Shown here one piece after another: positions 6,775 through 14,802 of a DNA stretch of 16,035 nucleotides. The notes below the pieces were generated by a model, which was given only the letters and a program-made list of their open reading frames with translations, did no database searches and had not been told where the DNA came from. The stretch spans positions 1 through 16,035 of the forward strand of contig CAZCWX010000672.1 of assembly GCA_964502465.1 (NCBI GenBank). The letters are read 5' to 3'. Positions within the stretch are counted from its first letter, which is position 1. Every line of letters begins with the position of its first letter. Source of the DNA: CAZCWX01 sp964502465. GTDB taxonomy: Bacteria; Desulfobacterota; Binatia; Bin18. The position numbers and the translations under genes are program-made.

Positions 6775-7668
6775 ATGCGTGATGCCGTTGTCTTATCAAC
6801 TTCAATTGAAGGACTCTCTCCGCCGCGGCGGGGGAAGGTGAGGGATATTTATGAGACTGAAGAGCATCTGCTCATCGTCGCCACTGACCGGGTTTCCGCC
6901 TTTGATGTGGTGTTGCCCGATGGCATTCCTGGGAAAGGGCGTGTGCTGACGCAGCTCTCATATTTTTGGTTTTGCTCTCTCGCCAATCTCGTTCCCCATC
7001 ATCTGGTGTCGATCGAGGTCGATGAGTTTCCGCCCGCCTGTTGGCCATATCGGGATCTGTTGGCTGGACGGGCGATGCTGGTCAAAAAAGCCAAACCTTT
7101 ACCGGTCGAGTGTATCGTGCGTGGCTATCTTGCTGGCTCGGGCTGGCAAGAGTATCGCGCAACCGGGACCGTTTGTGGGATTGCCCTGCCTGCCGGACTC
7201 CGCGAAAGTGCCCAACTGCCGGAACCGATCTTCACCCCTTCGACCAAAGCGCCAGAGGGAACGCACGATGAAAATATCCCTTTTGCCGAGGTAGAGCGAC
7301 TGATCGGACGTGAATTGGCTGCGCAGGTCCGGGAGGTGAGTCTGGCCCTGTACCGTGCCGCGCATGCGTTCGCGCAAACAAAAGGGTTTCTCCTGGCAGA
7401 TACCAAGCTCGAGTTTGGCCTGCGAGCAGGGCAGCTGATACTCATCGATGAGGCCTTCACTCCGGATTCCTCGCGATTTTGGCGGGCAGATGTGTACCAG
7501 CCGGGCGCGCCACAGGAGAGTTACGACAAGCAGATTATTCGGAACTATTTGCTCTCGCGCAATTGGGACCGGAGACCTCCGGCGCCACACCTGCCGCCAG
7601 AGATCATTGTCCAGGCAGCGGCTCGCTACCAGGAGATTGCTGCACACCTGATGGGGAGGAACGCCTAA
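6775..7668 (+). CDS. purC: Phosphoribosylaminoimidazole-succinocarboxamide synthase
   Basis: This 297-residue enzyme ligates aspartate to CAIR with ATP to make SAICAR, in de novo purine synthesis in the cytosol. Visible motifs are the N-terminal phosphate loop RRGKVRDIY (18-26), ATDRVSAFDVVLPDGIPGKG (36-55), signature LPVECIVRGYLAGSGWQEY (109-127), EGTHDENIPF (161-170), signature LADTKLEFG (207-215) and IDEAFTPDSSRFW (224-236). Length fits the longer, about 300-residue form of the enzyme rather than the roughly 240-residue form of E. coli. The ATG at 6775 follows GAGAAGGAAG at a suitable distance. The next gene starts 1 bp after the stop, so purC and the CoA-transferase are likely co-transcribed. 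That partner has no known purine role, so the linkage may be accidental. No other purine gene is in the window. Confidence 0.97.
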   Translation: MRDAVVLSTSIEGLSPPRRGKVRDIYETEEHLLIVATDRVSAFDVVLPDGIPGKGRVLTQLSYFWFCSLANLVPHHLVSIEVDEFPPACWPYRDLLAGRAMLVKKAKPLPVECIVRGYLAGSGWQEYRATGTVCGIALPAGLRESAQLPEPIFTPSTKAPEGTHDENIPFAEVERLIGRELAAQVREVSLALYRAAHAFAQTKGFLLADTKLEFGLRAGQLILIDEAFTPDSSRFWRADVYQPGAPQESYDKQIIRNYLLSRNWDRRPPAPHLPPEIIVQAAARYQEIAAHLMGRNA

Positions 7669-7669
7669 T

Positions 7670-8905
7670 ATGGAGCGCACCCCCCGACGAGCGCTCGCAG
7701 GGATCCGGATTCTCGATTTTACCTGGGTGGTTGCCGGCCCGGTCGCGACGCGTATCCTGGCTGACCAAGGGGCAGAGGTGATCAAAATTGAGCGGCGTGA
7801 CTCTCTGGACTTAGGCAGTCGCCGTGGCGGTTTCACCGGAAATATCTTTCGTGGCAAGGAAAGCACGGTCATTAACATGGCAGACCCCCGTGGGCGCGAC
7901 ATCGCCCGTCAGTTAGTTGCCGTTTCGGATGTGGTGATCGACAACTTTAGCGCGCGGGTCATGGATAACTGGGGCATGGACTACGAGAGCATGAAACAGA
8001 TCAAACCGGACATCATTGCCGTGAGTATGTCTGGCTTCGGCCATACCGGACCGCAGAAGGACTATGTCAGCTATGGTCCAACCCTCCAAGCCTTATCAGG
8101 GTACACCTTGCTGATGCGCCACCCTGGGAAGGAGCCGGCAGGCTGGGGGTATTCGTATGCCGATATGGCTGGCGGTTATAGCGGTGCCTTAGCCGTCCTC
8201 ATGGCGTTGTGGTACCGTCGGCGCACTGGCCAAGGGCAATTCGTGGATTTGTCACAATTCGAGACGATTGCCAGCCTGATTGGTCCGTCGCTCCTCGCTA
8301 GCCTGGTCAACAAAGCCACGACCGCGCCGTGTGGCAATCGTTCGCAAGAGGCGCCGGCAGCGCCGCATGGGGTCTATCGCTGCGCCGGTCCGGATCGCTG
8401 GTGCGCCATCACTGTTTTTACTGAAGAGGAATGGCAGCGATTCTGTCGGGTATTAGGAAACCCGATGTGGACGAAAGAAAAACGCTTCGCTACCTTAACC
8501 AACCGGCTTGCTCACTACGATGCACTAGATGAGTATGTAACGGCGTGGACCCAGCAACATACAGCTGAAGAAGTGATGACACTCCTCCAACACGCTGGGG
8601 TGCCAGCGGGAATAGTGGCGAATGGCGAAGATTTGGACCGTGATCCCCAATTACGTGCACGCGGCTACTGGGCGCAGGTTCGCACTCCAGAAGAAGATGA
8701 GGTCGTACTTGATGGCACGCCAGTCAAGCTTTCTGCGACGCCAGGTTATGTTGCGGCTCCAGGCCCGCTGCTAGGCGAGCATACTGAGGCGGTCCTGCAG
8801 CGGTTGCTCGGGTACTCGAGCGCGTACATTACACAGCTCAAAACCGATCGGGTCGTTGCGTCAAACGCAGAGATTGTGGCCGAAAGATCAGCTGTGAGCA
8901 GCTAG
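7670..8905 (+). CDS. CoA-transferase family III (CaiB/BaiF) protein
   Basis: The 411-residue protein starts one base after the purC stop; its ribosome site GGGGAGG lies inside the end of purC. Family III motifs are intact: GIRILDFTWVVAGPVATRIL (11-30), LADQGAEVIKIERRDSLD (30-47), INMADPRGRDIARQLVAVSD (68-87), VIDNFSARVMDNWGMDYESM, then IIAVSMSGFGHTGPQKDYVSY. The catalytic aspartate expected near residue 169 is present as Asp165 in YSYADMAGGYSGA, so this paralogue should form the covalent acyl-CoA intermediate and transfer CoA to a carboxylate. The C-terminal region HAGVPAGIVANGEDLDRDPQLRARGYW is also canonical. The substrate is unknown. The alpha/beta hydrolase that follows could act on the same acyl or ester compound. 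It differs clearly from the CoA-transferase at 1266, so it is not a recent duplicate. Confidence 0.92.
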   Translation: MERTPRRALAGIRILDFTWVVAGPVATRILADQGAEVIKIERRDSLDLGSRRGGFTGNIFRGKESTVINMADPRGRDIARQLVAVSDVVIDNFSARVMDNWGMDYESMKQIKPDIIAVSMSGFGHTGPQKDYVSYGPTLQALSGYTLLMRHPGKEPAGWGYSYADMAGGYSGALAVLMALWYRRRTGQGQFVDLSQFETIASLIGPSLLASLVNKATTAPCGNRSQEAPAAPHGVYRCAGPDRWCAITVFTEEEWQRFCRVLGNPMWTKEKRFATLTNRLAHYDALDEYVTAWTQQHTAEEVMTLLQHAGVPAGIVANGEDLDRDPQLRARGYWAQVRTPEEDEVVLDGTPVKLSATPGYVAAPGPLLGEHTEAVLQRLLGYSSAYITQLKTDRVVASNAEIVAERSAVSS

Positions 8906-8960
8906 CGGGTAGCTTCAGCTGAACCGGACAGAAAGCTGAGTGCAGATAGCTGAAAGCTAA
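8890..8960. repeat. Cluster of AGCT / AGCTGA short repeats
   Basis: Seven AGCT tetramers fall within about 70 bp (at 8890, 8900, 8911, 8917, 8934, 8948 and 8955), three of them as AGCTGA. They span the 3' end of the CoA-transferase and the gap before the hydrolase. This is far above chance and looks like a degenerate short tandem repeat. It could fold into alternative small hairpins. Confidence 0.5.
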
Positions 8961-8976
8961 AATAAGGAGGGAGATT

Positions 8977-9747
8977 ATGCCTTTTGCTAAGATTAACGGG
9001 ATTGACCTGTATTACGAGGTCCACGGAGAAGGACCGGCCTTAGTGCTTGCCCATGGGGGCGGGGGAAGCCATGTGAGCTGGTGGCAACAGGTCCCAAGTC
9101 TGTCGAACAGGTATCAGGTCATCACCTTTGATCATCGCAGTTTCGGTCAATCGCGAGACCTCCCCGACGGCCCGGGACCACGTGCCTTTGTGCAAGACCT
9201 GGCTGCGCTGCTTGATCACCTTGGTATCCAGAAAGCCGCAGTTGCGGGACAATCGATGGGGGGATGGACGGTCTGTGGTTTTGCCTCAGCGTATCCTGAG
9301 CGTACCACTGCGCTGATTTTATGTGACACCACGGGAGGCGTCGAGACGGCTGAAGTGGCCAAAGCGCAGGCGGGTATCCAGGAGCGCTCCAAAGGGACAC
9401 TGGCCCAGGTGCTGGTGAACGCTTACTCAAAGCACTTCCCTGAGCGCAATCCTTCCTTGTGTTTTCTCTATCAACAGATCTCACTGCTCAATATCCATGT
9501 CGCGCCGAATCTGGTCTCTTTGCTCTTCAATCTGAAACATGAGGTGAAGCCGATTGTTGAGCACCGCATCCCAACGTTATTACTGGTTGGAGAGGAAGAT
9601 GTGCTGACTCCACCGCCAGCGATGGCCAGTGTGGCAGCGCAGATTCCTCAAGCCCGCTTCGTGACAGTGCCACAGGCTGGACACTCGGTCTATTTTGAGC
9701 GGGCAGAGGAGTTCAACCGGATCATCAGCGAGTTTCTACGTGAGTGA
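8977..9747 (+). CDS. Alpha/beta hydrolase
   Basis: The 256-residue protein has a complete alpha/beta-hydrolase fold. It has the oxyanion-hole segment LAHGGGGSHVSWW (24-36), the strand ending YQVITFDHRSFGQS (46-59), the nucleophile elbow GQSMGG with Ser93, the acid Asp208 in LLVGEEDVLTPP, and His236 in QAGHSVYFERAEEFN. Such enzymes hydrolyse esters, lactones, enol-lactones or C-C bonds. The sequence is close in style to 3-oxoadipate enol-lactonase-like and aromatic meta-cleavage-like members, but the substrate is not resolvable. A strong site, TAAGGAGGGAG, supports the ATG at 8977. It is co-directional with the CoA-transferase 71 bp upstream, suggesting a shared catabolic unit. No signal peptide is visible, so it is cytosolic. 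Confidence 0.93.
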   Translation: MPFAKINGIDLYYEVHGEGPALVLAHGGGGSHVSWWQQVPSLSNRYQVITFDHRSFGQSRDLPDGPGPRAFVQDLAALLDHLGIQKAAVAGQSMGGWTVCGFASAYPERTTALILCDTTGGVETAEVAKAQAGIQERSKGTLAQVLVNAYSKHFPERNPSLCFLYQQISLLNIHVAPNLVSLLFNLKHEVKPIVEHRIPTLLLVGEEDVLTPPPAMASVAAQIPQARFVTVPQAGHSVYFERAEEFNRIISEFLRE

Positions 9748-9771
9748 GAAGCACAGCGAAGAATGACACGT

Positions 9772-9942
9772 ATGCCGGGCCTCATCGTAAAGTGTAGGGA
9801 CGATGACGCTCGGCAGCTCCGGAAGGCTGTTTTTCACCTCTCTGCTATCCTGCAAAATGTCCTCCTACAAAGATTTGAGACTCCCTTGGATATCGAAGCA
9901 GGAAAGGATAAGATATATAGCAATTATCCAAAAGCCCAATGA
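9772..9942 (+). CDS. Possible 56-residue small ORF in the gap before PBP1A
   Basis: An uninterrupted frame encodes MPGLIVKCRDDDARQLRKAV and then an amphipathic helix-like HLSAILQNVLLQRF, ending KIYSNYPKAQ. Composition resembles a small soluble helical protein. The ribosome site is poor (GAAGAATGACACGT before the ATG), and a predicted promoter lies within the 3' part. I do not recognise it; chance is at least as likely. Confidence 0.2.
   Translation: MPGLIVKCRDDDARQLRKAVFHLSAILQNVLLQRFETPLDIEAGKDKIYSNYPKAQ
9886..9914 (+). promoter_or_regulatory. Predicted promoter for the PBP1A gene
   Basis: TTGGAT (9886-9891) and TAAGAT (9909-9914) are spaced by 17 bp and sit 57 bp before the ATG at 9971. 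Each has two mismatches to the sigma-70 consensus. An adjacent TATATA at 9914 could serve as an alternative -10. Confidence 0.35.
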
Positions 9943-9970
9943 ACCTGCAGAATGAACAACCCCTGCCTCA

Positions 9971-12085
9971 ATGCCAAACAAAACACGTTATCCTGTAACC
10001 TATCGCTATCGCCGCCATGAGGGGCATCCGCTCCGCTTGTTTTTTCTCGTTACTGGTGTGTTGGCGGCGTTGAGTGCGATTGGGATGACGTGGGTGGTGT
10101 ATCAGGATCTGACGCTCGAATTACCTTCAGTTGAACGCCTGGCTCACTATGTCACCCCTGCGGCAACCCGGGTGTATGCCGACGATGGGACGTTGATTGG
10201 TGAACTGTACCTGGAAAAGCGCTATCCGGTGTCGCTCGAGCGTATCCCTCTTGTTGTCCGACACGCATTTATTGCGGCTGAAGATGCGCGTTTTTATCGT
10301 CATCCAGGAGTAGACCTCACCGCAGTCATCCGGGCGTTCCTCCACAACTGGAGTGCCGGGCATACCATGCAAGGGGGCAGCACCATCTCTCAGCAAGTCG
10401 TCAAATATGTGCTCCTGACGCCAGAAAAAAGTTACCGGCGGAAGATCCAAGAAATCATCCTCGCTCTCCGGCTTGAACGGCGTCTCAGCAAAGAAGAAAT
10501 TCTAACGCTCTATCTGAATCAGATCTACCTTGGGAGTGGGGCGTATGGGATCGAGGCTGCCGCGCGGGAGTATTTCGGTAAGCAGGCCGAAGATCTCTCG
10601 CTGGCCGAAGCAGCGATGTTGGCCGGACTCCCACCAGCACCCAGTCGGTATTCGCCGCTCAAAAATTGGCAGCAAGCAAAAGTCCGCCAGCGCTATGTCC
10701 TCGAGCGGATGATAGAAGAACGCTATATTTCATACGCCCAAGCGATGGCAGCATGGCAAGAATTGGTAACGCTGACGCCGCCACCGCCGTCTTCGTATTT
10801 TTCCCTTGCCCCATACTTTGTTGAATATGTCCGTCTCTTTTTGGAAAAACACTATGGCGGCAAGGCCAGCTATCAACTCGGTCTTCAGGTCTACACGACT
10901 GTGAATTTGGACCTCCAACGAGCGGCGGAAAAAGCGCTCCGCGATGGGATCGATGCCTTATGTCAGCGTCAGGAGTGTGGGCAAGAAGATGGCGTGCGAC
11001 CTGAGGGGGCTCTGGTGAGCATTGACCTGACTTCTGGTGAGGTCACAGCTATGGTCGGCGGATATGACTTTCGCCGGAGTCAATTTAACCGTGCGACCCA
11101 GGCCAAGCGACAACCGGGATCAGCCTTCAAACCGCTCATCTATGCTGCTGCGCTCGATCGTGGCTACACACCAGCTTCCGTGGTGATCGACGCACCAGTG
11201 TCATATTGGGATCGCAAACGAGTGTGGTCTCCAAAAAACTTCGAGAAAAGGTATTATGGGCCCACCCGCCTGCGTGAAGCGTTGGCCTTTTCGCGGAACG
11301 TGGTCACTGTTAAAGTCGCCTCTCGTCTTGGATTGAAGTATCTCACGACATACATTCCGCAACTAGGCATTCGCAGCCCTTTGGCGAGAAATCTTTCGCT
11401 CGCGCTCGGCACTTCCGAAGTCACTTTACTGGAATTAGCCCGTGCCTATGGCGTGTTTGCGACTGGAGGGACGCTTTTTGAGCCGTTATTCATCACGAAG
11501 ATCACCGATAGTCAGGGCGGACTGTTGAATGAATTTACCCCCAAGCCGGAACAGGTGATTTCCCCAGAGACCGCATACATGGTGACTAGCATGCTTGAGA
11601 GCGTCGTCGAACGAGGCACTGGGAAGCGTGTACAGGAACTGGGGCGACCAACTGCGGCAAAGACTGGGACGAGTAACGACTTTCAAGATGCCTGGTTCGT
11701 CGGCTACACGCCCGAGGTGTTGACCAGTGTATGGGTTGGGTTTGACACACAACGCTCGCTTGGCGAGAAGGAGACTGGAGGTCGGGTGGCGGCACCGATC
11801 TGGCTCGATTTTATGAAACGCGCGGTGGAAAATCAGCCGATTGGCGCCTTCCCTCTGCCCCAAGGGATCGCTTTCTCGTATATTGATCCCAAAACTGGGT
11901 TGCGTCCCTCTCCTGGACGGCCTGTTATGCTTGAGTGTTTTCGTCGAGGTACGGCACCACAGGAAATCGCCGTTGCGGCTGCGACGGTTCCTCCCCAACA
12001 GGGCGGTAGTGAAAGCGAAGGGACAAACGGCACACGGAGTGTTGCTCCGGAAGCGACGAGTGCCTTGTCAGAGATGGGATTCTGA
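9971..12085 (+). CDS. Class A penicillin-binding protein (PBP1A type)
   Basis: This 704-residue bifunctional enzyme polymerises lipid II into glycan strands and cross-links the peptides in the periplasm. A short basic cytoplasmic tail (1-21) precedes one membrane anchor (about 22-44). The glycosyltransferase (GT51) domain has AAEDARFYRHPGVD with catalytic Glu104, GGSTISQQ (135-142), the RKIQEIILALRLERRLSKEE motif (157-176) and LNQIYLGSGAYGIEAAAREY (182-201). The transpeptidase domain has SAFK (Ser384, Lys387), SRN (441-443) and KTGTS (564-568). The C-terminal 40 residues are low-complexity Ser/Thr/Gly. At 704 residues it is shorter than E. coli PBP1A (850), probably lacking most accessory insertions. 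The gene stands alone, with its own predicted promoter, and converges with the deacetylase gene 47 bp downstream. Confidence 0.96.
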   Translation: MPNKTRYPVTYRYRRHEGHPLRLFFLVTGVLAALSAIGMTWVVYQDLTLELPSVERLAHYVTPAATRVYADDGTLIGELYLEKRYPVSLERIPLVVRHAFIAAEDARFYRHPGVDLTAVIRAFLHNWSAGHTMQGGSTISQQVVKYVLLTPEKSYRRKIQEIILALRLERRLSKEEILTLYLNQIYLGSGAYGIEAAAREYFGKQAEDLSLAEAAMLAGLPPAPSRYSPLKNWQQAKVRQRYVLERMIEERYISYAQAMAAWQELVTLTPPPPSSYFSLAPYFVEYVRLFLEKHYGGKASYQLGLQVYTTVNLDLQRAAEKALRDGIDALCQRQECGQEDGVRPEGALVSIDLTSGEVTAMVGGYDFRRSQFNRATQAKRQPGSAFKPLIYAAALDRGYTPASVVIDAPVSYWDRKRVWSPKNFEKRYYGPTRLREALAFSRNVVTVKVASRLGLKYLTTYIPQLGIRSPLARNLSLALGTSEVTLLELARAYGVFATGGTLFEPLFITKITDSQGGLLNEFTPKPEQVISPETAYMVTSMLESVVERGTGKRVQELGRPTAAKTGTSNDFQDAWFVGYTPEVLTSVWVGFDTQRSLGEKETGGRVAAPIWLDFMKRAVENQPIGAFPLPQGIAFSYIDPKTGLRPSPGRPVMLECFRRGTAPQEIAVAAATVPPQQGGSESEGTNGTRSVAPEATSALSEMGF

Positions 12086-12132
12086 GGGCGAAACGTTCGG
12101 AGTGGCCTCTGCCCGATCATGGCCGGGTTTGC

Positions 12133-13164
12133 TTATTCCTGTGGCAGTTCCCAATAGTGTTTCTGTACTGCTTTGACACGGGGGAGTAACCCACGCGGGG
12201 TTATGGATGGCAGCGGCGCAGTGAGGGTGTCTCCTCCCATTTCATCCAACACCCGTATGACTGATCGCTGGAGTCCTTCGAGATCATATCCGCCTTCGAG
12301 AACCGCTGCGCACCGGCCTTGGGCATGGTCACGAGCAATGCGTAACAGCACGCGAGCCATACTGCCAAACCCTTCTGCTGTCACTTCCATACCGCCGAGC
12401 GGATCGCGGACGTGTGCGTCGAACCCGGCTGAAATCAACACAAACTCCGGGTCAAATTGACGACAGAGAGGATCGATGACCCATTGGAACAGTTCCTGAT
12501 ACTCGGCGTCTCCCCAACCCGGCGAAAGTGGCAGATTCACGGTGTACCCTTCACCTTGACCTCGTCCCACTTCTTCGGCTGCTCCGGTCCCAGGATAGTA
12601 GGGATATTGGTGGGTGGACACGTACAGCACCCCCCGGTCATCGTAGAAGCTATGCTGGGTGCCGTTACCGTGATGGACATCCCAGTCCATCACCAGGATA
12701 CGTTTCAGACCAAATTGCTCACGCAGGTATTGCGCGCCAATCGCCGCACTATTGAACAGGCAGAACCCCATAGCGCGGTTCCGCTCCGCATGGTGTCCGG
12801 GCGGGCGGACCAAGGCAAAGCCGTTATCGATGTCGTGAGTCATAATCGCTTCAAGCAGCGTGAGAAGACCGCCAGTGGCGAGGAGTGCGGTCGTATACGA
12901 TTGGGCCGAAACGGGAGTATCAGCGTCAAACGCGAAATAGCTTTTCTCCGCCGTGGCGGCGACTCGACCAACATGTATGGTGTCGTGAATCAGCGCAACT
13001 TCCTCTGGTGTGGCGAGCCGCGGGTCAAAGCGTTTGCTGTTGGATCGCTGATAACCGTCGAGGTGTTTGAGCAACGTGGCGATGCGAGCCGGGCGTTCCG
13101 GATGATTACGTCCGGGGTTGTGTTCCTGGTAGCGTGTATCGAGAACAACGCCTGTGCGTAGCAT
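12133..13164 (-). CDS. Histone deacetylase family / acetylpolyamine amidohydrolase-like protein
   Basis: The ATG at 13164 (MLRTGVVLDTRYQEH) is chosen over a longer frame to 13242 because AGGAGG lies just upstream. The 343-residue protein has the full arginase-deacetylase fold signature: NHPERPARI (20-28), RPPGHHAERNRAMGFCLFN (120-138) with the His124/His125 dyad, VMDWDVHHGNGTQHSFYDD (158-176) giving zinc ligands Asp162 and His164, ISAGFDAHVRDPLGGM (244-259) giving zinc ligand Asp249, and LEGGYDLEGL (289-298) with catalytic Tyr293. Bacterial members remove acetyl groups from lysines, polyamines or small amides. Substrate cannot be assigned; the pattern is closest to the class II HDAC-like bacterial group. 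All metal ligands are present. The gene diverges from the tat genes across a 117-bp gap, so the two may share a control region. Confidence 0.93.
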   Translation of the reverse strand: MLRTGVVLDTRYQEHNPGRNHPERPARIATLLKHLDGYQRSNSKRFDPRLATPEEVALIHDTIHVGRVAATAEKSYFAFDADTPVSAQSYTTALLATGGLLTLLEAIMTHDIDNGFALVRPPGHHAERNRAMGFCLFNSAAIGAQYLREQFGLKRILVMDWDVHHGNGTQHSFYDDRGVLYVSTHQYPYYPGTGAAEEVGRGQGEGYTVNLPLSPGWGDAEYQELFQWVIDPLCRQFDPEFVLISAGFDAHVRDPLGGMEVTAEGFGSMARVLLRIARDHAQGRCAAVLEGGYDLEGLQRSVIRVLDEMGGDTLTAPLPSITPRGLLPRVKAVQKHYWELPQE

Positions 13165-13281
13165 AATGCCTCCTGATGATTGAGTCGTACCTTTTCCGGT
13201 TCTTACTTCTCCTGGCGTTACCGGTTCCGTGGCGGCTTGCACTGGTTTTTTGATTATACTACCGTAGCAAGAACAGCAATT

Positions 13282-13569
13282 ATGTTTGGCATCGGTATTC
13301 CAGAATTATTAGTTATTTTGGTCGTGGCCCTTATCGTGCTCGGACCGAAACGGCTGCCCGAGGTGGCCAAAGGCCTTGGCCGTGCCCTGGCCGAGTTTCG
13401 CAAGGCGACGAGTGGCCTCTCTGAAGAACTCAGTAACGCGCAGATCATGTTAGAAGAAGAAGTGCGTCAGGCCGAACGTGCAGCCCAGGCTTCGCAAAAA
13501 CTGCAACCGCCCCAACCTCCCAGCGGCGACAAAGAGAAGAAGGAGCCCTCCTCAGGAGAAACGCACTAA
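13282..13569 (+). CDS. Twin-arginine translocase subunit, TatA/TatB type
   Basis: The 95-residue protein begins MFGIGIPELLVILVVALIVL, a single membrane helix with Glu8. It continues GPKRLPEVAKGLGRALAEFR, the hinge and amphipathic helix shared by TatA and TatB, and ends in a charged Pro/Lys-rich tail. Glu8 and the LGPKRLPE hinge resemble TatB, but single TatA-like proteins in many lineages look similar, so I do not choose between the two. It forms or organises the pore for folded Tat substrates together with TatC, whose ATG follows immediately after the TAA. I start at ATG 13282 rather than the longer frame at 13180 because only this start places the helix at the N-terminus. The ribosome site is weak; TATACT at 13255-13260 could be a -10 element. 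Confidence 0.9.
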   Translation: MFGIGIPELLVILVVALIVLGPKRLPEVAKGLGRALAEFRKATSGLSEELSNAQIMLEEEVRQAERAAQASQKLQPPQPPSGDKEKKEPSSGETH

Positions 13570-14310
13570 ATGGCCGGTGACGACCGCACGATGCCGCTCA
13601 CGGGCCATTTGGAAGAATTGCGCTGGCGCCTTATTAGCTCGTTGCTCGCCGTTGGCATTGCGTTTCTCCCGTGTTATTTCTTCGCCAATGTGCTCTTTGA
13701 ATTTCTGACGCGCCCCCTCCATCTGGCCGTGAGCGAACAACTCACCCTCATCGGGACGGGGGTCGTTGAGGCGTTTTTCACGAAACTGAAGGTATCCTTT
13801 ATCGCTGCCCTCTTTATTGCGATACCAGTCGTTCTCTACCAGGTATGGCAATTTGTTGCACCAGGACTCTATGCGCACGAGCAGCGGTATGTCTGGCCGT
13901 TCATCGGCTTTGGTTCGCTCTTTTTCCTGCTAGGAGCAGGATTCTGTTACGCTATTGTCTTACCAGTCGGTTATGCGTTCTTCCTGGAGGAGTACAAGAG
14001 TATTGGTGTACAGCCGACACTGCGGGTGAGTGAATATTTAACCTTTACCTCACGCATGTTGCTGGCGTTCGGTGTGACCTTCGAGTTACCGGTCCTTGCT
14101 TTTTTCTTTGCTCGCGTGGGATTGATTACGCATAGAACGCTGCTTGGCTTTTTCCGTTATGCAGTCCTGGTTATTTTTATCCTCGCAGCGGTGTTAACTC
14201 CTGGACCGGACGTCGCTTCTCAGCTCCTTTTGGCTGGTCCACTGCTGTTGCTCTACGGGGTCAGTATCGGGGTCGCCTATATCTTTGGCAAAGAAAAAAA
14301 AGAAGAATGA
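13570..14310 (+). CDS. tatC: Sec-independent protein translocase TatC
   Basis: The 246-residue membrane protein is the twin-arginine signal receptor in the inner membrane. Hallmarks are the N-terminal cytoplasmic motif PLTGHLEELRWRL (9-21), including the conserved Glu near residue 15 that contacts the RR motif, a long first periplasmic loop, KVSFIAALFIAIPVVLYQVWQFVAPGLY in two parts, and RMLLAFGVTFELPVLAFFF with the conserved FE-P in the fourth to fifth helix region. Six membrane helices are expected. The C-terminus is Lys/Glu-rich (KEKKEE), with an A-run of eight near 14296. The start codon abuts the TatA/B stop (TAAATG), so the two are translationally coupled. Its length is close to the usual 240-260 residues. 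No second TatA gene is adjacent. Confidence 0.96.
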   Translation: MAGDDRTMPLTGHLEELRWRLISSLLAVGIAFLPCYFFANVLFEFLTRPLHLAVSEQLTLIGTGVVEAFFTKLKVSFIAALFIAIPVVLYQVWQFVAPGLYAHEQRYVWPFIGFGSLFFLLGAGFCYAIVLPVGYAFFLEEYKSIGVQPTLRVSEYLTFTSRMLLAFGVTFELPVLAFFFARVGLITHRTLLGFFRYAVLVIFILAAVLTPGPDVASQLLLAGPLLLLYGVSIGVAYIFGKEKKEE

Positions 14311-14332
14311 CACAAAAACCGTGTTGCTCTGT

Positions 14333-14596
14333 TCAGTCTTCCTGCTTCACTCTTTGCATGAGCCAATCGTCCTGCTCCTCTGGTTGGGGAATCTCGTACC
14401 AGTCCATATGTTCCCGTAACGATTCGAGCACTGCCCGGATATCATTGATGAAATCAGGCATGGCGAGTACCACGACCGTTGCCTTTTTCTTGTCAATAGT
14501 ACGGACAATGCCAACTCCTTCATAGGATTCGAGGAGAAATTTTATCAACGCAATGTCTGCCCGCTGGACGCGCAAGTAAATCTCAATAAGGTCCAT
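14333..14596 (-). CDS. Small DUF4911-like protein
   Basis: From ATG 14596 the 87-residue product reads MDLIEIYLRVQRADIALIKF, then LLESYEGVGIVRTIDKKKATVVVLAMPDF and a helical segment DIRAVLESLREHMDWYEIPQ with an acidic tail. The alpha/beta pattern and the LESYEG-G-VRTID core resemble DUF4911 proteins of Desulfobacterota-type genomes, from memory and unverified. GGAGAGG about 10 nt upstream supports this start over a longer frame at 14632. It converges with tatC, leaving only 22 bp between the stops. Function is unknown. The fold suggests a small ligand- or amino-acid-sensing domain, and no catalytic motif is visible. Confidence 0.7.
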   Translation of the reverse strand: MDLIEIYLRVQRADIALIKFLLESYEGVGIVRTIDKKKATVVVLAMPDFINDIRAVLESLREHMDWYEIPQPEEQDDWLMQRVKQED

Positions 14597-14802
14597 ACAA
14601 GGTGAGCCTCTCCGAAACGGCAGATTGTGCACAGGGTGGTTCTATGTCAATAGCAGAGGACGTATCATTACTGAAGTGACAAGAAAACCTGCAGTACCCA
14701 GTCGAGAAAGAGTGACGAGCAAGTCTGTGCCGAGAGGAAGAAAATGTGCGAAAACGGTGATCCATACTTTAAGGCTTTGAGCAAAGAGCCGATGACACTG
14801 CT

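Noticed and set aside
7099..7902. Reverse 267-residue frame across purC and the CoA-transferase
   Set aside because: It spans two strongly identified forward genes and shows no domain of its own.
12086..12132. Terminator between the PBP1A and deacetylase genes
   Set aside because: The CCCG/CGGG pairing around 12112-12127 gives only a 4-bp stem with no proper T-run.
12457..13161. Forward 234-residue frame opposite the deacetylase gene
   Set aside because: The opposite strand carries all zinc-ligand motifs of the deacetylase family; this frame is its shadow.
13180..13281. Extended N-terminus of the TatA/B protein
   Set aside because: TatA/TatB proteins start directly with the membrane helix; the extra 34 residues have no homologous role and reach back over the deacetylase leader.
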